Of a stretch of 64,000 nt of DNA, positions 1 to 10,744 are shown piece after piece; the first letter of the stretch is position 1, and the number at the start of each line of letters is the position of its first letter. The translations under genes and the position numbers were made by a program. The stretch comes from Mugil cephalus. Lineage: Eukaryota > Chordata > Actinopteri > Mugiliformes > Mugilidae. A model generated the notes under the pieces. It was not told the DNA's origin. It made no database searches and saw nothing but the letters and a program-made list of their open reading frames with translations. The DNA lies in the NCBI RefSeq assembly GCF_022458985.1, contig NC_061787.1:23383629-23447628 (forward strand), in the 5' to 3' direction.

Positions 1-27
1 TGTGTTAAGTTTAGCAAGGGGTTGGCA

Positions 28-190
28 GGAGCCCCAGCAGCTTGGTGGTTAGCACTTATCCCTCCCAATCAGGAGGATGGGGTTCAAGCCCAGCTTGGCC
101 CTTTCTGGAGGTTGAAAGTTCTCCCTGTTGGTGTCGGTTTCTTTCTGTAGTTGTAGTTTTCTCCCACCTCCAAAGGACAGGCTTGTTGGG
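28..190 (+). repeat. tRNA-headed SINE-like repeat
   Basis: The segment opens with a tRNA-like head. An A-box-like stretch (CTTGGTGGTTAGCAC) lies near 41-55 and a B-box-like GGTTCAAGCC at 81-90. The following part, with CTCCCTGTTGG and TTTTCTCCCACCTCCAAAGG, resembles the body of a very common fish and amphibian dispersed repeat. I infer a decayed copy; no tail or target duplication could be defined. It is not a tRNA gene because no cloverleaf can be closed. Confidence 0.5.
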
Positions 191-279
191 TTTGGTTAAT
201 ATCATCAACATGTGTTGATTTGAGACAACATCAATGATATTGGCCATGCCCTTTAAAAGAACTTTTAACTACTTTCATT

Positions 280-1150
280 CTCATTATTAATTCCACATTA
301 AGGTGTAATTTCTTTAAGTTAAGTTAAAACTTAAATTAGAATTTTAAGTAAATAAATCTTACATTAGTGCTTTTATAGAAGAACTTGGATTAATTTAAGA
401 TATTCTGTCTAGTTTTGAGTCTAATTTTAGTCTTTCAGAGCCAAGAACTTTGTGCTTATTTTGAGAATTCTTGTCAAGCAAAAAAACTTTTTCAGATTTT
501 TTCGCTTTCTATTAGGGCTGTTTTTGCCATATGGACAGATTCGTGTTCGGCCTCAGCAACACTCAACCACCTCATCTTTAGTGCTACATTGACGTACAAC
601 AAACTCCTGGAAAGGTCTCAGTTGTTAGTGAAGCTGCCCAAACCCAGTGCTATGTGCTATGCCTGAGCAGAAGTAGGTGGTGCCTAATACACAACACAAA
701 CTAAACCAATAAAACATACACTGAACTGTACAGATATGGCACGAAATGTTTCAGAAACCACTCTCCCTGCGCTATCACATAGGTCAGAGCCAAAACTCTA
801 ACTTCCTTAGTTACTGTATATATATATTCACGTTACTTTTGACATTGAAACTGCTGATTAATGACAATCATACATCACAAAACTTAGAATAACGGATTGT
901 TTCAACCCGGCGGATATAAGAACATTGAAAACTATGTAAAATTACTTACTTGAAGGCCTAAAAGCCCTAAAGTGACACTCACTTCACCAAATTGTCCTTT
1001 GTAAGCCAAACCACCTTGCATGTGGACAGGTTCCCGTTCATCCCAACAGGCCTCAGCAACACTCTGCGAAAAGGCCTGTTTAGTGAACTTTCTAACCTAA
1101 CAACTTCCAAATGGCACTAATCACAACACCACACACTGGTGTGACAAAAA
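280..1150 (+). repeat. Dispersed repeat X, copy 1
   Basis: This is the first of several diverged copies of a family that recurs at 1516-3210, 9726-10640 and 20190-20700 on the same strand, and at 21595-22075 and 22232-23010 on the other. Landmarks are a TTAAGTTAAAACTTAAATT block near 320, CCTCATCTTTAG near 570, an AGGTGGTGCCTA block near 675, and GGCCTCAGCAACACTCTGCG near 1050 followed by a CTGGTGTGACAAAAACTTTC block. No protein motif is visible. I do not recognise the family; a non-autonomous transposon is the simplest guess. Confidence 0.6.
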
Positions 1151-1384
1151 CTTTCTGAATTTTTGTCTGAGAAATGGATTATAATTTGTCAAACCCTTTG
1201 AAGCCCAAATCTTAAATCTATTATCCGTTCTTTTGGGAGTAAAGTCTGAGTCGTAAGCACACCACCTTATGATTCTGGATGCGTCTTTTAGTTTACAGAT
1301 ATTGATTATTTCCTGCCACGGATTCAAAAAACGGCCTGCTATCTAGTCTTCTGGAATCTCCTGTTTATACCATTGTATCTTCTT

Positions 1385-1515
1385 TTTAAAAAAAATTCTG
1401 GCCTTTAGAGGCATCACAGTGGATTACAGAAGAACATCTAGGAAAGGCAACCCAGTAGGGGATTCGAACTAGGGGCGCCTGCAGCAAGGACTACCGTCTC
1501 AACACATTGAGTTGT
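1385..1515 (-). repeat. Probable tRNA-derived SINE fragment
   Basis: Read on the minus strand, the segment holds a clear Pol III B box, GTTCGAATCCCC (1459-1470 on +). It is preceded by a tRNA-like region with TTGAGACGGTAGTCC and followed by a GGGTTGCCTTTCC stretch and an A/T-rich end. It abuts a copy of repeat X, so it probably inserted into X. The family is not identified. Confidence 0.4.
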
Positions 1516-1763
1516 CCCAACAGGCCTCAGGAACGCTCCGCAAATAGGCCTCTTTAGTGAACTTTTGAACTTACAATTTACCCAAAACATAATACAACAC
1601 ACTGGTGGGACAAAAACTTTCTGAATTCTCTGGAGCACCTCTCTGACATATCTACACTGTTGGCACGTTGCTTTATATTGCACCTCCAACAGAAGAATTC
1701 TTATATACAACATGTCTTTAATGAGGCCCAGTTACACAACCTCCTCATCTTTAGTACTATTGG

Positions 1764-2100
1764 GAGGCAGTAGCTCAGGGGGTAGAGCAGTCGCGCAATA
1801 ACAGAAAGGTTGGCGGGTTGATTCCGTCCTGTCCCTCGTCTGTCTGTTGTGTCCTTGGCACACTTAACCCACCATACTCCCTGGTGTATGACTGCAGGTG
1901 AGTAATGTTGGTGGTGGTCAGAGATTGGCTCACATTGGCAGCCATGTTTCTGTCAGCCTGTCCTAGGGCAGCTGTGACTACTGAGGCGGTAGTTTGCCAC
2001 CACCAGGGTGTGACTGTGTGAGTGAATGAATAATGCATACAATTGTAAGCGCTTTGAGCATTTAAAAATAAATATAAAAGCAGTGCATTATTATTATCAT
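1764..2100 (+). mobile_element. V-SINE-type SINE
   Basis: This is a tRNA-derived, Pol III-transcribed retroposon. The A box reads TAGCTCAGGGGGTAGAGC (1771-1788) and the B box GGGTTGATTCC (1815-1825). The central part, with GGTGGTGGTCAGAG, GGGCAGCTGTGACTAC and CCACCACCAGGGTGTG, resembles the conserved core of the V-SINE group (DANA/Mermaid/HAmo kin). The 3' end carries a LINE-like GTAAGCGCTTTGAGCATTTA followed by an ATT-rich tail (2088-2100). It inserted into repeat X, and its own tail was later hit by a hAT element. Confidence 0.75.
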
Positions 2101-2685
2101 TAGGCCTGGGCAATAAACCGAAAATTTACCAATATCGAAATTTACGACAAAAACTGAATTCATTTTGCCTAGTATTTTTTGTCTTTTGGCTGTGTGTGTA
2201 GGTAGGCTGTGTTCATGTCTCTTTAAAACACTGCACACGTAGTACAGCGTATGTAGTCATGTGACTCCACCCCATCCAGTCTGTAACAAGAAGGGGAAGA
2301 GACGGTGACAAAACAGAGGAGGGTTTAAACGTCGAAGCGGCAGCTGCAGTGCCGGCAGCGGAGGTAGACCTAGTTGAAGAGGAGGAAAAGCAGCAGCTTG
2401 TTCCAAAGAGAAATGCGTTTTCAATCGTGTGGCAGTATTTTGGTTTTAACAGGGAGGATACTGCTCCGAAAAACATAAAATGTGCAAAAACACTGCTGTC
2501 ACAAGCCAGGGCAATACATCTAACCTTTTCCACCACCTGTAATACAATCATGTGGTTGAATTCGTACACATATTTTTTTTTAATTTCTTTTTTAATTTCC
2601 CACATTTATCATCCATTTATCGTTATCGAGGTGAACTGCTCAATATATCGTGACATTGATTTTACGCCATATCGCCCAGCATTGG
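2101..2685 (+). mobile_element. hAT-family element, internally deleted, with 8-bp TSD
   Basis: The ends form short imperfect inverted repeats: TAGGCCTGGGCAATA at the left, and at the right CCAATGCTGGGCGATA read on the minus strand. The element is flanked by a perfect 8-bp duplication, ATTATCAT, at 2093-2100 and 2686-2693, as expected for hAT transposition. At 585 bp it is far too short for a full hAT transposase gene, but it keeps a BED zinc-finger remnant in the middle. I infer a deletion derivative of a ZBED-type hAT transposon that landed in the ATT tail of the V-SINE. Confidence 0.8.
2349..2560 (+). pseudogene. BED zinc-finger remnant of hAT/ZBED transposase
   Basis: The frame begins with an acidic N-terminus, then LVPKRNAFSIVWQYFGF, matching the start of the BED finger in ZBED/hAT transposases, where W and YFGF are typical. 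The expected zinc ligands are only partly present: a KC pair appears, and the GNTSNLFHHL segment with the histidines is readable nearby in another frame. The catalytic domain is absent. It sits inside a 585-bp hAT element and is a remnant, not a working gene. Confidence 0.65.
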
Positions 2686-3210
2686 ATTATCATTACAATC
2701 CAACATATTCCTGGAAAGGTCTCAGTGTTGAGTCAAGCTGTCTTAGACCCAGCGCCATGTACAACAGAACTAGGTGGTGCCTATTTTTGCAAAGTTTGAC
2801 CTTTTTAACCCTTGTATCTTGAGAACTACAACACAACACAAAGCGAACCCATATAACATACACTGAAGCACTCACAAACATGGCAGAAAATAAAAAAATA
2901 TCTTCTGCCTGGTGAATATAAGAATATTGAAGGCAATTAAACATCATTTCCTGAAGAGCAAAAAGACCTGAAGTGACACTTACTCACAATAAGTTGTCCC
3001 GTGAAGTCAAACCTCTTTGACTTTGGACAGGTTCCTATTTGCTGTATCTCTTTGGCCCAACAGGCCTCAGCAACACTCTAAGAAAAGGCCCCTTTAGAGG
3101 ACCTTTGACCTTGCAACTTATCTAAGACACAATACCACACATTGGTGGGACAAAAACATTCTGAATTCGCTGGAGCATCTCTCTGAAATGTATCAAATGA
3201 ACACATGGCA

Positions 3211-3711
3211 TTTTGCCACATATATATGTATCTATCTATATATTTATCTATCTATATAAATATGGAGATCCTCTCCGGTATTTCAGCATCATATCATTCT
3301 GCTAAGCTTCAGAGAAGCTCACTATCATCCTGATACATCCGTCAAAGTACAAAGCATACAACCTCCAGTGCCTCATAGAGAACATGTAGGTATTCATAAA
3401 AACCATGAAAAAATGATTCCATGGTGGGCTCATTTCTTTTGAGCTGGTAGAAAATATTGATATTCAGAAGCAGAGGAGGCCATGAAGACTGAGGCACATG
3501 TAGTTTATGGAGCTCCACATGTCTGACACACAGCACTCCAGGCCATGAAGACTGGTCTTGTTAATGAAACCACGACAGCAGGTGTAGCTTAGCTCAGATA
3601 TTCAGCACTCCAGACAAGAGACCCTTACAATGCTGTTCTACTCTTACAGAATTTTTTTTTCTTTTTTTTATATGTATATATGTATATATATATATATAAT
3701 ATATATATATA
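3211..3711. other. No gene seen; simple repeats
   Basis: About 500 bp without coding signal. A TATC/TA simple repeat lies near 3222-3260 and a TATA-type repeat at about 3663-3712. The 14-base string GGCCATGAAGACTG occurs twice, near 3479 and 3543. I could not assign the rest. Confidence 0.6.
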
Positions 3712-4540
3712 AGTTAATAAACTATCTTCCCAGGCTATGTGAGCTTCTTCAGATTTAGTGGAATGCCAAATTCCTACCATATTTCGAACTGCCTGCTTTC
3801 AACTACTCATCAGATTGATCTATTTAGTTTGACTGAAACGTGGCTGCAGGATGATGAATATGTCAGTTTAAATGAGTCCACGCCACCCAGTCATAGCAAC
3901 TATGAGTTTCTACGTGATTTAGTGCTTAGAACAGATAAAGTCATCATAGTAGATGACTTTAACATCCACACTGATGTTAGCAGTGACAGTCTTAGCTCTT
4001 CATATATGCCATTATTAGATTCAATTGGCTTTTCTCAGAATGTAAATGGATCAAGTCACTTTTTCAATCACACCTCAGATCTTGTTCTAACTTACGGCAT
4101 AGAAACTGAAGGTCTGACAATATATTCTCATAACTCTCCTTTGTCTGATAATTTCCTTGTTACATTTAAAATTACAACATGGGATTACACTGAAATTAGA
4201 AAGACATTTCCTAACTAGATATAAGGAATTAATTCCTTCAGTATTTACCTCAGTGCCTTATGTCAGAGATGTGGATGCCAGCAACCACAATCTAACTCCA
4301 ACATAAAAGGTTTTTTTGTTGATAGTACGACAGCATCACTCAGTACAACTTTAAATCGAATTGCTCCTCTGAAAAAGGTGATAAATCGGAGGAGGGTAGC
4401 TCCATGGTATAATTCACAGTCATGTAGTTCAAAGCAGGGAGTTCGAAAGATGGGAAGAATTTGGCATTCCACTAGTTCTCACATAGCCTGGAAAGATAGT
4501 TTAATAACTTATGAAAAAAAAAAATCTCTGTAAGATTAGA
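3711..4540 (+). mobile_element. L2/CR1-type LINE fragment, copy 1, with inverted ends
   Basis: The frame at 3739-4218 encodes part of an APE-type endonuclease of a non-LTR retrotransposon. It shows LTETWLQDDE (catalytic E), DDFNIH in place of the usual GDFNxH, and LSDNFLVTF in place of SDH, so key residues have decayed. The downstream part (4280-4510) reads like the linker before the RT of L2-type elements (APLKKVI, PWYN). There is no RT. The first ~95 bp (3711-3810) is an imperfect reverse complement of the last ~95 bp (4420-4513), giving long inverted ends. Diverged copies lie at 17453 (+) and 28146 (-). This copy has an extra ~36-bp stretch near 4217 that the others lack. Confidence 0.75.
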
Positions 4541-4542
4541 GC

Positions 4543-4960
4543 ACCCTTTCAAGTCATGTGTTCTGTCAAACAAAGGGCTGTGCTCTCATTCAGTACTGGA
4601 CAACCTCCTCGTTTGTGCACCCACAGAGGAACAGTGTCGCTCTGACTCACTCTCCTTGCGTCACTTATCTGCAGAAGAACACAAGGTAAGTCTGTCAAAA
4701 CCTCAGTGGGTACAGGAAAAGATTATTATTCTGGGCTGTGTTCTCACTGCTGAAGACAAAATCCTGTCAACCAAACGCATAGAAACCATCCCAGATTACT
4801 CCAACCTGGAATCGCCACCCAAACGAAACACAGTTCAATCCCCAAGCATGTATGGGCATGTAACAAAAACGAAAACCGCGTATGTCCACTTCAGTGCTTC
4901 TGTTAATTTCACCACTTCAACCAAACCACACAAACAAGGTGTCCCCTGAAAGCATAGACT
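4543..4960 (+). mobile_element. Retrovirus-like pol fossil (RT piece)
   Basis: A short fragment of a retrovirus-like polymerase. Around 4596-4760 it has the region after the RT active site (DNLLVCAPTEEQC, then a leucine- and lysine-rich helix and an LG-type turn) seen in vertebrate endogenous retroviruses. Related pieces lie at 19983-20185 (+) and 27690-28145 (-). It is broken and far shorter than a complete element; no LTRs are recognisable. It directly follows the L2 fragment in both large arms. Confidence 0.55.
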
Positions 4961-5394
4961 CTGCTGATTACAAAGATATGTGTCTCATCACTGTGCGAAA
5001 ACTCGGTGAGCTAGCCCCCGAAGAGTAGAGAAAAAAAAAATCCCCACACGAAACTGTAAGTTCTATCTTTGCTGTTTGTGGTCAAAAGTTGTATTAAATT
5101 TATACTGAAAATGAGGTGTGACTCTTGGTTCGATATACTATCTTTGGGTTAACTTCATTCATCGACATAATAAAGAGTAGATACAGTATGTGTAATCTGA
5201 CGAGAGAAATGAAGCGTCACCGCATTTAATCAATCTGAATCTAATCTAACTCTGAATTAGCAGCCAAGTAAAACAGACGAGTATTTTACCTGGCTCTGTG
5301 AAATCAAGTGCTTGGTTGTGGCACAACCAATCATGTGAAATATGAATTCATGAATGAAAAACAAGGCAAATGATGAGAATTAAATTAATGATAC

Positions 5395-5464
<70 letters not shown>

Positions 5465-5880
5465 AAATAAAAAACAAAACAAAACACTGTCCTCTTTAAT
5501 CCTGAGCAAAACAATGTAAAATGGGCTACATTTACTAACATTTCTAGACTAATGTGGATGTGCTGAGCTCCTTTTCCTGATGAGTACACTCATTGTAATA
5601 TCAGCTTTAAAATTGGATTTTTTCATGTGTTCTGGTTAAAACATTAACCAACTAATTGTTGTTTCCTGCTAATTTTCATTTTAGGTCATATATGCAGTGC
5701 AAGTTCTGTGTTATGTTGGAAGATAAGAAAATCCTAAACATATATCTAAAATAAGACACAATGAACCTCATTATTCTATTACGTGGAAGTTTTGGAACTG
5801 ATTGTGTCAAAACATTCTGCTGTCTGGAGAAACTGGAAAAAAAGTGGGCACCCCAAAAAAATCACCTGAGATTCAAACTC
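4961..5880. other. No gene seen; AT-rich segment
   Basis: About 900 bp with no supported coding region, mirrored in the other arm at about 26891-27690. It holds a long AT dinucleotide run and two AATAAA-like strings. I cannot assign its origin; some of it may belong to the neighbouring retroviral fossil or to the Penelope-like element that follows. Confidence 0.5.
5393..5459. repeat. (AT)n microsatellite
   Basis: About 67 bp of almost pure AT/TA repeat. The matching site in the opposite arm (about 27289-27305) has only about 17 bp, so this locus has expanded or contracted since the arms separated, or one arm was mis-assembled. Confidence 0.85.
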
Positions 5881-5889
5881 CGCTTTCAA

Positions 5890-8230
5890 AGATGAGGAAG
5901 TAACACCGATAGGCCTCAACACAAAAAGCCATAAAATGCAGAAAACATCATCAACAAAGCAAAAAGTCTCTTATCATAGAATGGATTAGAACAACAGCCA
6001 ACAAAATAGACAAAATCAACATGCAAATAAAAAAAGAAACGGACGGTTTCAAAGAATATTGCACGCTGGACCACAACATGGAAGAGGAAATAAAACGCAC
6101 ACTTAAAATACATATACAAACAGGAATTTTCCAATACCAAACAACGCCACATCAAGAAATTAAACAAACTAATAGAAAGAAAAAGCAGAGACAAACAAAC
6201 TACAAAACCAATGAAAAATGGGTACGGAACCTGTCCAAACGCACCCTCACTGAAACAGAAAAAAAGGGTGCTAGCAAGAGGGCTACATTTCACCATTACA
6301 CCCTCCAAAATACCACACGAACAATACATCCTAGCAACAGAATTAGCATGGCATAAATATCAAGATCAGGGACAAAATGCAGAACTCCGAAATGCAATAT
6401 CAGGAATTTTAAAATCAGTCAAACTCTACCAAGCAGCATCACACAGGAAGAACAAAATGCAATTAAATCGTTAAAAGGAGACAAAAGCATTACCATCCTG
6501 CCGGCCGATAAATGAAGAACAACAGTCATCATGGACACAAAAAGGTATGAAAAACAGATGGAATCCATGTTAGGGGACAGGAACACCTACGAAATACTGA
6601 AAAAGGACCCCGAAATCATTACTAAAACCTTTACTACAAAGTAACAAAATAACACGGGACGCATATGAACACCTGATACCCACAGCCAACATCACCCCCC
6701 AGATATACGGAACAAAAAAATTCACAAAAAAGACACCCCTCTCCGCCCAATAGTTGACAGTATCGGATCAGTAACATACAACCTCCCCAAAGCACTGATT
6801 GAAATCATCAAACCCCTCCTCAGTACAACAGAAGTTGTTTTGAGTTTTTGCAATGTTGCAAAAAAAAAACAACAAAACAAAAAACAACTGGCACAAGAAC
6901 TCAACAGCATAAGAGTAGAAAAAGATGAAATATTCATATCACACGACGTGTTATCACTAGTCACAAAACCCCCAGTTGACGTCACATTACACATCGTACA
7001 GGAACGACTCAAGGAACACCGAAACCCTCAAAAAACACACAAACCTGACAGTTGAAGATATTTCCACACTCTTACATTTTGTTGCTAAATCCACTTATTT
7101 TCAGTTTAAAGGAATCATATACAGACAGACAGAACGTTTCGCAATGGGAGATCCACTATCAGCAACAATGAGCAGTTTTTTCATGGAGGACCTGGAATCA
7201 AAACCATCTACACAGCATCCACACACTGTAAACCCACACTGTGGAAAAGATACGTGGACGACATCTTGGAAAAAAAATAAAAGTCGGACACACACAATGT
7301 CCACACTATGGACAACACTGGAAACATAAAATTCACGCACGAAGAAGAACACAACCGGACCATGTCGTTCCTCGATCTGAACATCCACCACAAAGAAGAC
7401 GGCGTCAAAAAATCACTGTTTACAGAAAACCCACTCACACGGACCAGTACCTCCTCTGGACATCAGAACATCCCACAGCACACAATCACTCAGTCGTCAG
7501 AACACTCTATCAACAGGCCAACAACATCACGGAAGATAAAGACAGATAGGAAGAGGAAAGACACATAGAACACGCACTCACACTTTGTCAATATAATACA
7601 ATACAATAAACAAAAAGAGAGAACAAAGAAACACACTCAGAAAACAGAGGACCAAAAGAAAGACACCATATGCATACCATACATCCGGGGATAACTGAAG
7701 CAATACAACACATCATGAAAAAACATCACATCAACGCAGCAATAAAACCACACAAAAAACTCTGTTAACTCATAGTACACCCAAAAGACAAAATAGAACT
7801 GGACAAAAAATGCAACATCATCTATGAAATATCGTGCAAAACATAAACATGCCCAAAAACATACATTGGAGAAACTGGAAGATCATTCTACACATGGAGA
7901 AATTAACACAAAAAAGAATGCGAAACAGGAGACAGCGGGGAAATCAGGAGCAATCACAGATCACTGCAGGAGAAATTGGAGGCCATAGAAATCAGGAAGC
8001 GAGCACACAAAACTATCAACCGGGACGATGGGGCGTACACCCTGGACCCTGGAGTGAGTGTGTACATGCACACTCACTCTCTGCCCACTCGCTCGTTCAA
8101 TTACACCTCATGCACACACACACACACACATTTCACCCTGCACTGGACAAAAGTGGTAACTTTTTCCCACTTAGGGTCATGAACAAACTAAAATGAAGCA
8201 TTTAAATTTGGGGGCGGGGGGGGACAATTT
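5890..8230 (+). mobile_element. Penelope-like element, copy 1 (RT plus GIY-YIG)
   Basis: A degenerate Penelope-like retroelement of the canonical fish type. In order, on this strand: a charged N-terminal part (6020-6470) with the KWVRNLSKRTLTETEKK block; a segment with ILPADK and RYEKQMESMLGD (6490-6600); the RT core with DTPLRPIVDSIG-like and TYNLPKALIEI residues (6740-6830), FISHDVLSLV (about 6935), QTERFAMGDPLSATMSSFFM (7130-7190) and the YVDD box (about 7250); then FLDLNIHHKEDG and KPTHTDQYLLWTS-like blocks (7370-7480). A GIY-YIG endonuclease remnant with TYIGETGRS lies at 7800-7990. A mirrored copy lies at 24530-26890 and a nuclease-only piece at 16030-16262. The reading frame is broken several times, so the copy is inactive. 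Confidence 0.8.
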
Positions 8231-8538
8231 TGAACAAAAAAATCGATTTAAAAATCGTAAAACAAAAAATCCTGATACTTATGTGAGTTGATTTTCTATC
8301 CCAACCCTAATACACTATACACTTAAGCTGATCAAGTCGGACACGCTCTCTGGAGACACGCCCACTGGAGACTCTCCACAATACACCTAGCGCAAGATAG
8401 AAACAGACACACCAGTGCATGCACACACACATCAAGAGGGGAGAGACATACGGCCAACCCTCACAGCCGTAATAGCAACTTATGTAATAATAAAGCGTTG
8501 GTCACTTCTCTGACAAGTAGTTTCTTTTTTTTTGGCAG

Positions 8539-8628
8539 GACATTGGACTACACAGAAGGAGCACATCCCTGCAAGGTCTAACCCTGTTTCTTCGCGAGGA
8601 TTCATAGAAGTTCTTCAGGACATGCTTG
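8539..8628 (+). other. Exon-like segment of unknown origin
   Basis: A pyrimidine run ending in TTTGGCAG (8520-8538) precedes a 90-bp segment that ends at GGTGAGT, so it has good acceptor and donor consensus. One of three frames is open throughout and reads HWTTQKEHIPARSN and so on to EVLQDML. The same structure is mirrored at 24110-24199 in the other arm. I do not recognise the peptide. It could be a captured host exon, part of a transposon gene, or chance. Confidence 0.35.
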
Positions 8629-8639
8629 GTGAGTACAAT

Positions 8640-9380
8640 AGGAGGCTCAACATATCTATCCAGACAAGAGGATAGATATAATCGCTTGGACTGTGTGTGC
8701 ATTAACAAGAAACAAACGCACGGTAGGGTACGGAATAATTGTGTACACCACTGGAAAGTTTATCAGATGACTAAGCAGGATGAATCCCATTTACTACCGT
8801 TCATTAGAGTGAAGTTAATTAAATTAAAAAAATGTTATCCTCTTGTCTGGATCAGGGTCGAGAGGCTAATAACCAAAGGAAAAAAAAAATGGTAGAAGCC
8901 TCACTCTATGTTGCTTTTGTCTACATGCAGACATGCATGGCAAACGTTTTTGTTTTGTTTTTATAGGTGTTTTATTCAATTGGATAATTCTGCCCAATTT
9001 ACAATGTTAAATTGTATGCTGACATTGTGACATTGTATTTTTTTATATTATATAAACTGTTGTGTTGTGAACTGCACAGGTTTTTTTACAGGTTTTGCGT
9101 ATTTCTGTTTGACACAGCCACTTGAGATATGTCAGCAATGTTGTTGCTGTTGTTACAATTGTAATACACTGCTCAATGACTTGTATATGAAATGGTAAAA
9201 TGTTTCGAATGTATTTGATCATAGGTCAATAACACTTGGAAGTTATTATTGTTATGGAGCTACTTGTTCTGCACTTTGCTGTAGTAAGACAGCAATTCTC
9301 TGCTGCTACTGTTAAATTGTTAAATGGAACAATTTCCAATTATTTTAATAAAGTATGAAGTAAACTTTAAACTTGTTTTG
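8640..9380. other. No gene seen; AT-rich, possible 3' UTR-like end
   Basis: No supported coding region. The stretch is AT-rich and ends with AATAAAG at about 9347, which could be a polyadenylation signal for a transcript including the upstream exon-like segment. The region is mirrored at about 23390-24109. Confidence 0.4.
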
Positions 9381-9725
9381 TATTCTGTGAAATGCAATTT
9401 TAAATGTTATTAACCTTAACTTGAAATGTTAACTTAACAACCCTAACTTACTTTTTTGAGTGAGTAAAATTCTTAGTTGGTATAACGCTAACTTTAAGTT
9501 TTACTAATGGAGAAAACTACTTTATCTGAACAAAAGATTATTAGTTGGCCAAACTGTTTGAAAACATAGACTTGGTACAAGTCTAACTTTCAAGTTTGTC
9601 TCAAAAGGAAAATGTAAAAACAAAACACTATGAGTTTTTGGTTGGGCTCAAAACTCAAACATTGATTGCAATAAGTTGCCTTGAAAATTTGAGTTTTCTC
9701 AACTTTTTCATTTTTAAAGTGTCTG
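9380..9725. repeat. MITE-like teleost repeat
   Basis: A non-coding repeat whose right end reads TTGAGTTTTCTCAACTTTTT followed by CATTTTTAAAGTG. On the other strand this is an ACTTTAAAAATG...AAGTTGAGAAAACTC type of end that I recall from many teleost sequences. Its mirror copy is at about 23010-23390. The left end and any target duplication are unclear, so the superfamily is not assigned. Confidence 0.45.
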
Positions 9726-10640
9726 TATCTTGACGACTAAAATGCAACACAAACCAAACCCAGGAGACATGGACACAAACACCCACAGCCATGGCACAAA
9801 ACTTTCGGAAAGCTCTCTCCCTGCTCTATCACATAGGTCAGAGTTAAAACTCAGTTAGTGATATATTTCTTTTTTCATTGAAATTGTAGATTAATGACAA
9901 TCGTGTGCCACAAAACTTAAAATAACGGATTGCTTCAACTGGCGAATGTGAGCAGGTTCCTGCTTGGCCCAACAAGCCTCAGCAGCACTCTGCGAAAAGG
10001 TCTGTTTAGTGACCTTTCCGACCTTACAACACCACACGCTGGTGGGACAAAAACTTTCTGAATTCTCCGGAGCATCTCTCTGACATATAGCAAATTCTCA
10101 CTGTTGGCACGTTGCTTTATATTGGACCTCCAACAAAAGATCACCAAACTCTTATATACCCACATACAATGTGTCTTTAATGAGGCCCACGTACACAACT
10201 TCCTCATCTTTAGTACAACATTTAGATCCAACATATTCCTGAATCAAGCTACCTCAGACCCAGCGCTATGTGCATACCTGAACAGAACTAGATGGTGCCT
10301 ATTTTTTTTACCAAAACCCACAAAACATACACTGACACACTCACACGCACGGCACAAAATGATTCAGAAACTTCTCTCCCTGCTCAATCACACATGTCCA
10401 AAACAAAGTATCAGTAACTGATAGGTTCACATTTCTTTTGTCACTGAAATTGCAGATTAATGACAATCACGCAAAATTTAGTGCAAAGGATATCTTCCGC
10501 CTGGCGAATTTAAGAATATTAAAGGCAATTTAACAACACATATTGGTGGGACAAAAACTTTCTGAATACGCGTCTCTCTGATATGTACGTTGACATGTTG
10601 CTTTAAATTACACCTCCAATAAAAGACACACGAATATTAG
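9726..10640 (+). repeat. Dispersed repeat X, copy 3
   Basis: This copy carries the CTCTCCCTGCTCTATCACATAGG block (about 9815), GCCTCAGCAGCACTCTGCG (about 9975), the CTGGTGGGACAAAAACTTTC block (about 10040), CTTTATATTGGACCTCC (about 10112), CCTCATCTTTAGTACAAC and the GACCCAGCGCTATGTGC block (about 10258). After the TGACAATCACGCAAAATT stretch it leaves the large arm and ends in a second short CTGGTGGGACA-like block near 10545. It shows X uninterrupted at the point where copy 2 carries the SINE. Confidence 0.6.
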
Positions 10641-10744
10641 TAGCTCACAGATAAAGTTTTGAGTTTTCAGGAAGGAACCATTCATAAGACTTTAAAGGCA
10701 AGGAATTCCCAAGGGATGTTACTTCAGAGAGAGATGGAATTCAT

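Larger units (their letters stand above)
1516..3210 (+). repeat. Dispersed repeat X, copy 2, split by SINE and hAT
   Basis: The left part (1516-1763) carries GGCCTCAGGAACGCTCCGC, the CTGGTGGGACAAAAACTTTC block and CCTCATCTTTAGTACTA. The same family resumes at about 2694 with CAATCCAACATATTCCTGG and continues through the AGGTGGTGCCTA block into a second ACTCTAAGAAAAGG block near 3070. In uninterrupted copies (near 10205) the sequences matching 1757 and 2697 are adjacent. The material between, a SINE plus a nested hAT element, is therefore a later insertion. Confidence 0.6.
3811..10483. repeat. Left arm of large inverted repeat
   Basis: Sequence here recurs as its reverse complement at 22232-28851, in the same order throughout: L2 fragment, retroviral pol fossil, Penelope-like element, exon-like segment, MITE-like repeat and repeat X. 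In one 240-bp comparison (8629-8870 against 23876-24109) I count three or four differences, so the arms are about 98% alike there. The visible homology at the left end starts where the other arm runs into the N gap, so the true arm may be longer. Confidence 0.85.

Noticed and set aside
1771-1830. Possible tRNA gene
   Set aside because: A and B boxes are present, but the following V-SINE-type body and ATT tail show it is a SINE head.
3222-3260. CRISPR-like regular repeats
   Set aside because: These are TATC/TA microsatellites without spacers; the window is eukaryotic.
3739-4218. Possible host gene start (159 codons beginning with Met)
   Set aside because: The peptide contains LTETWL and DDFNIH endonuclease landmarks, recurs twice more in the window, and its first ~25 codons derive from an inverted LINE end.
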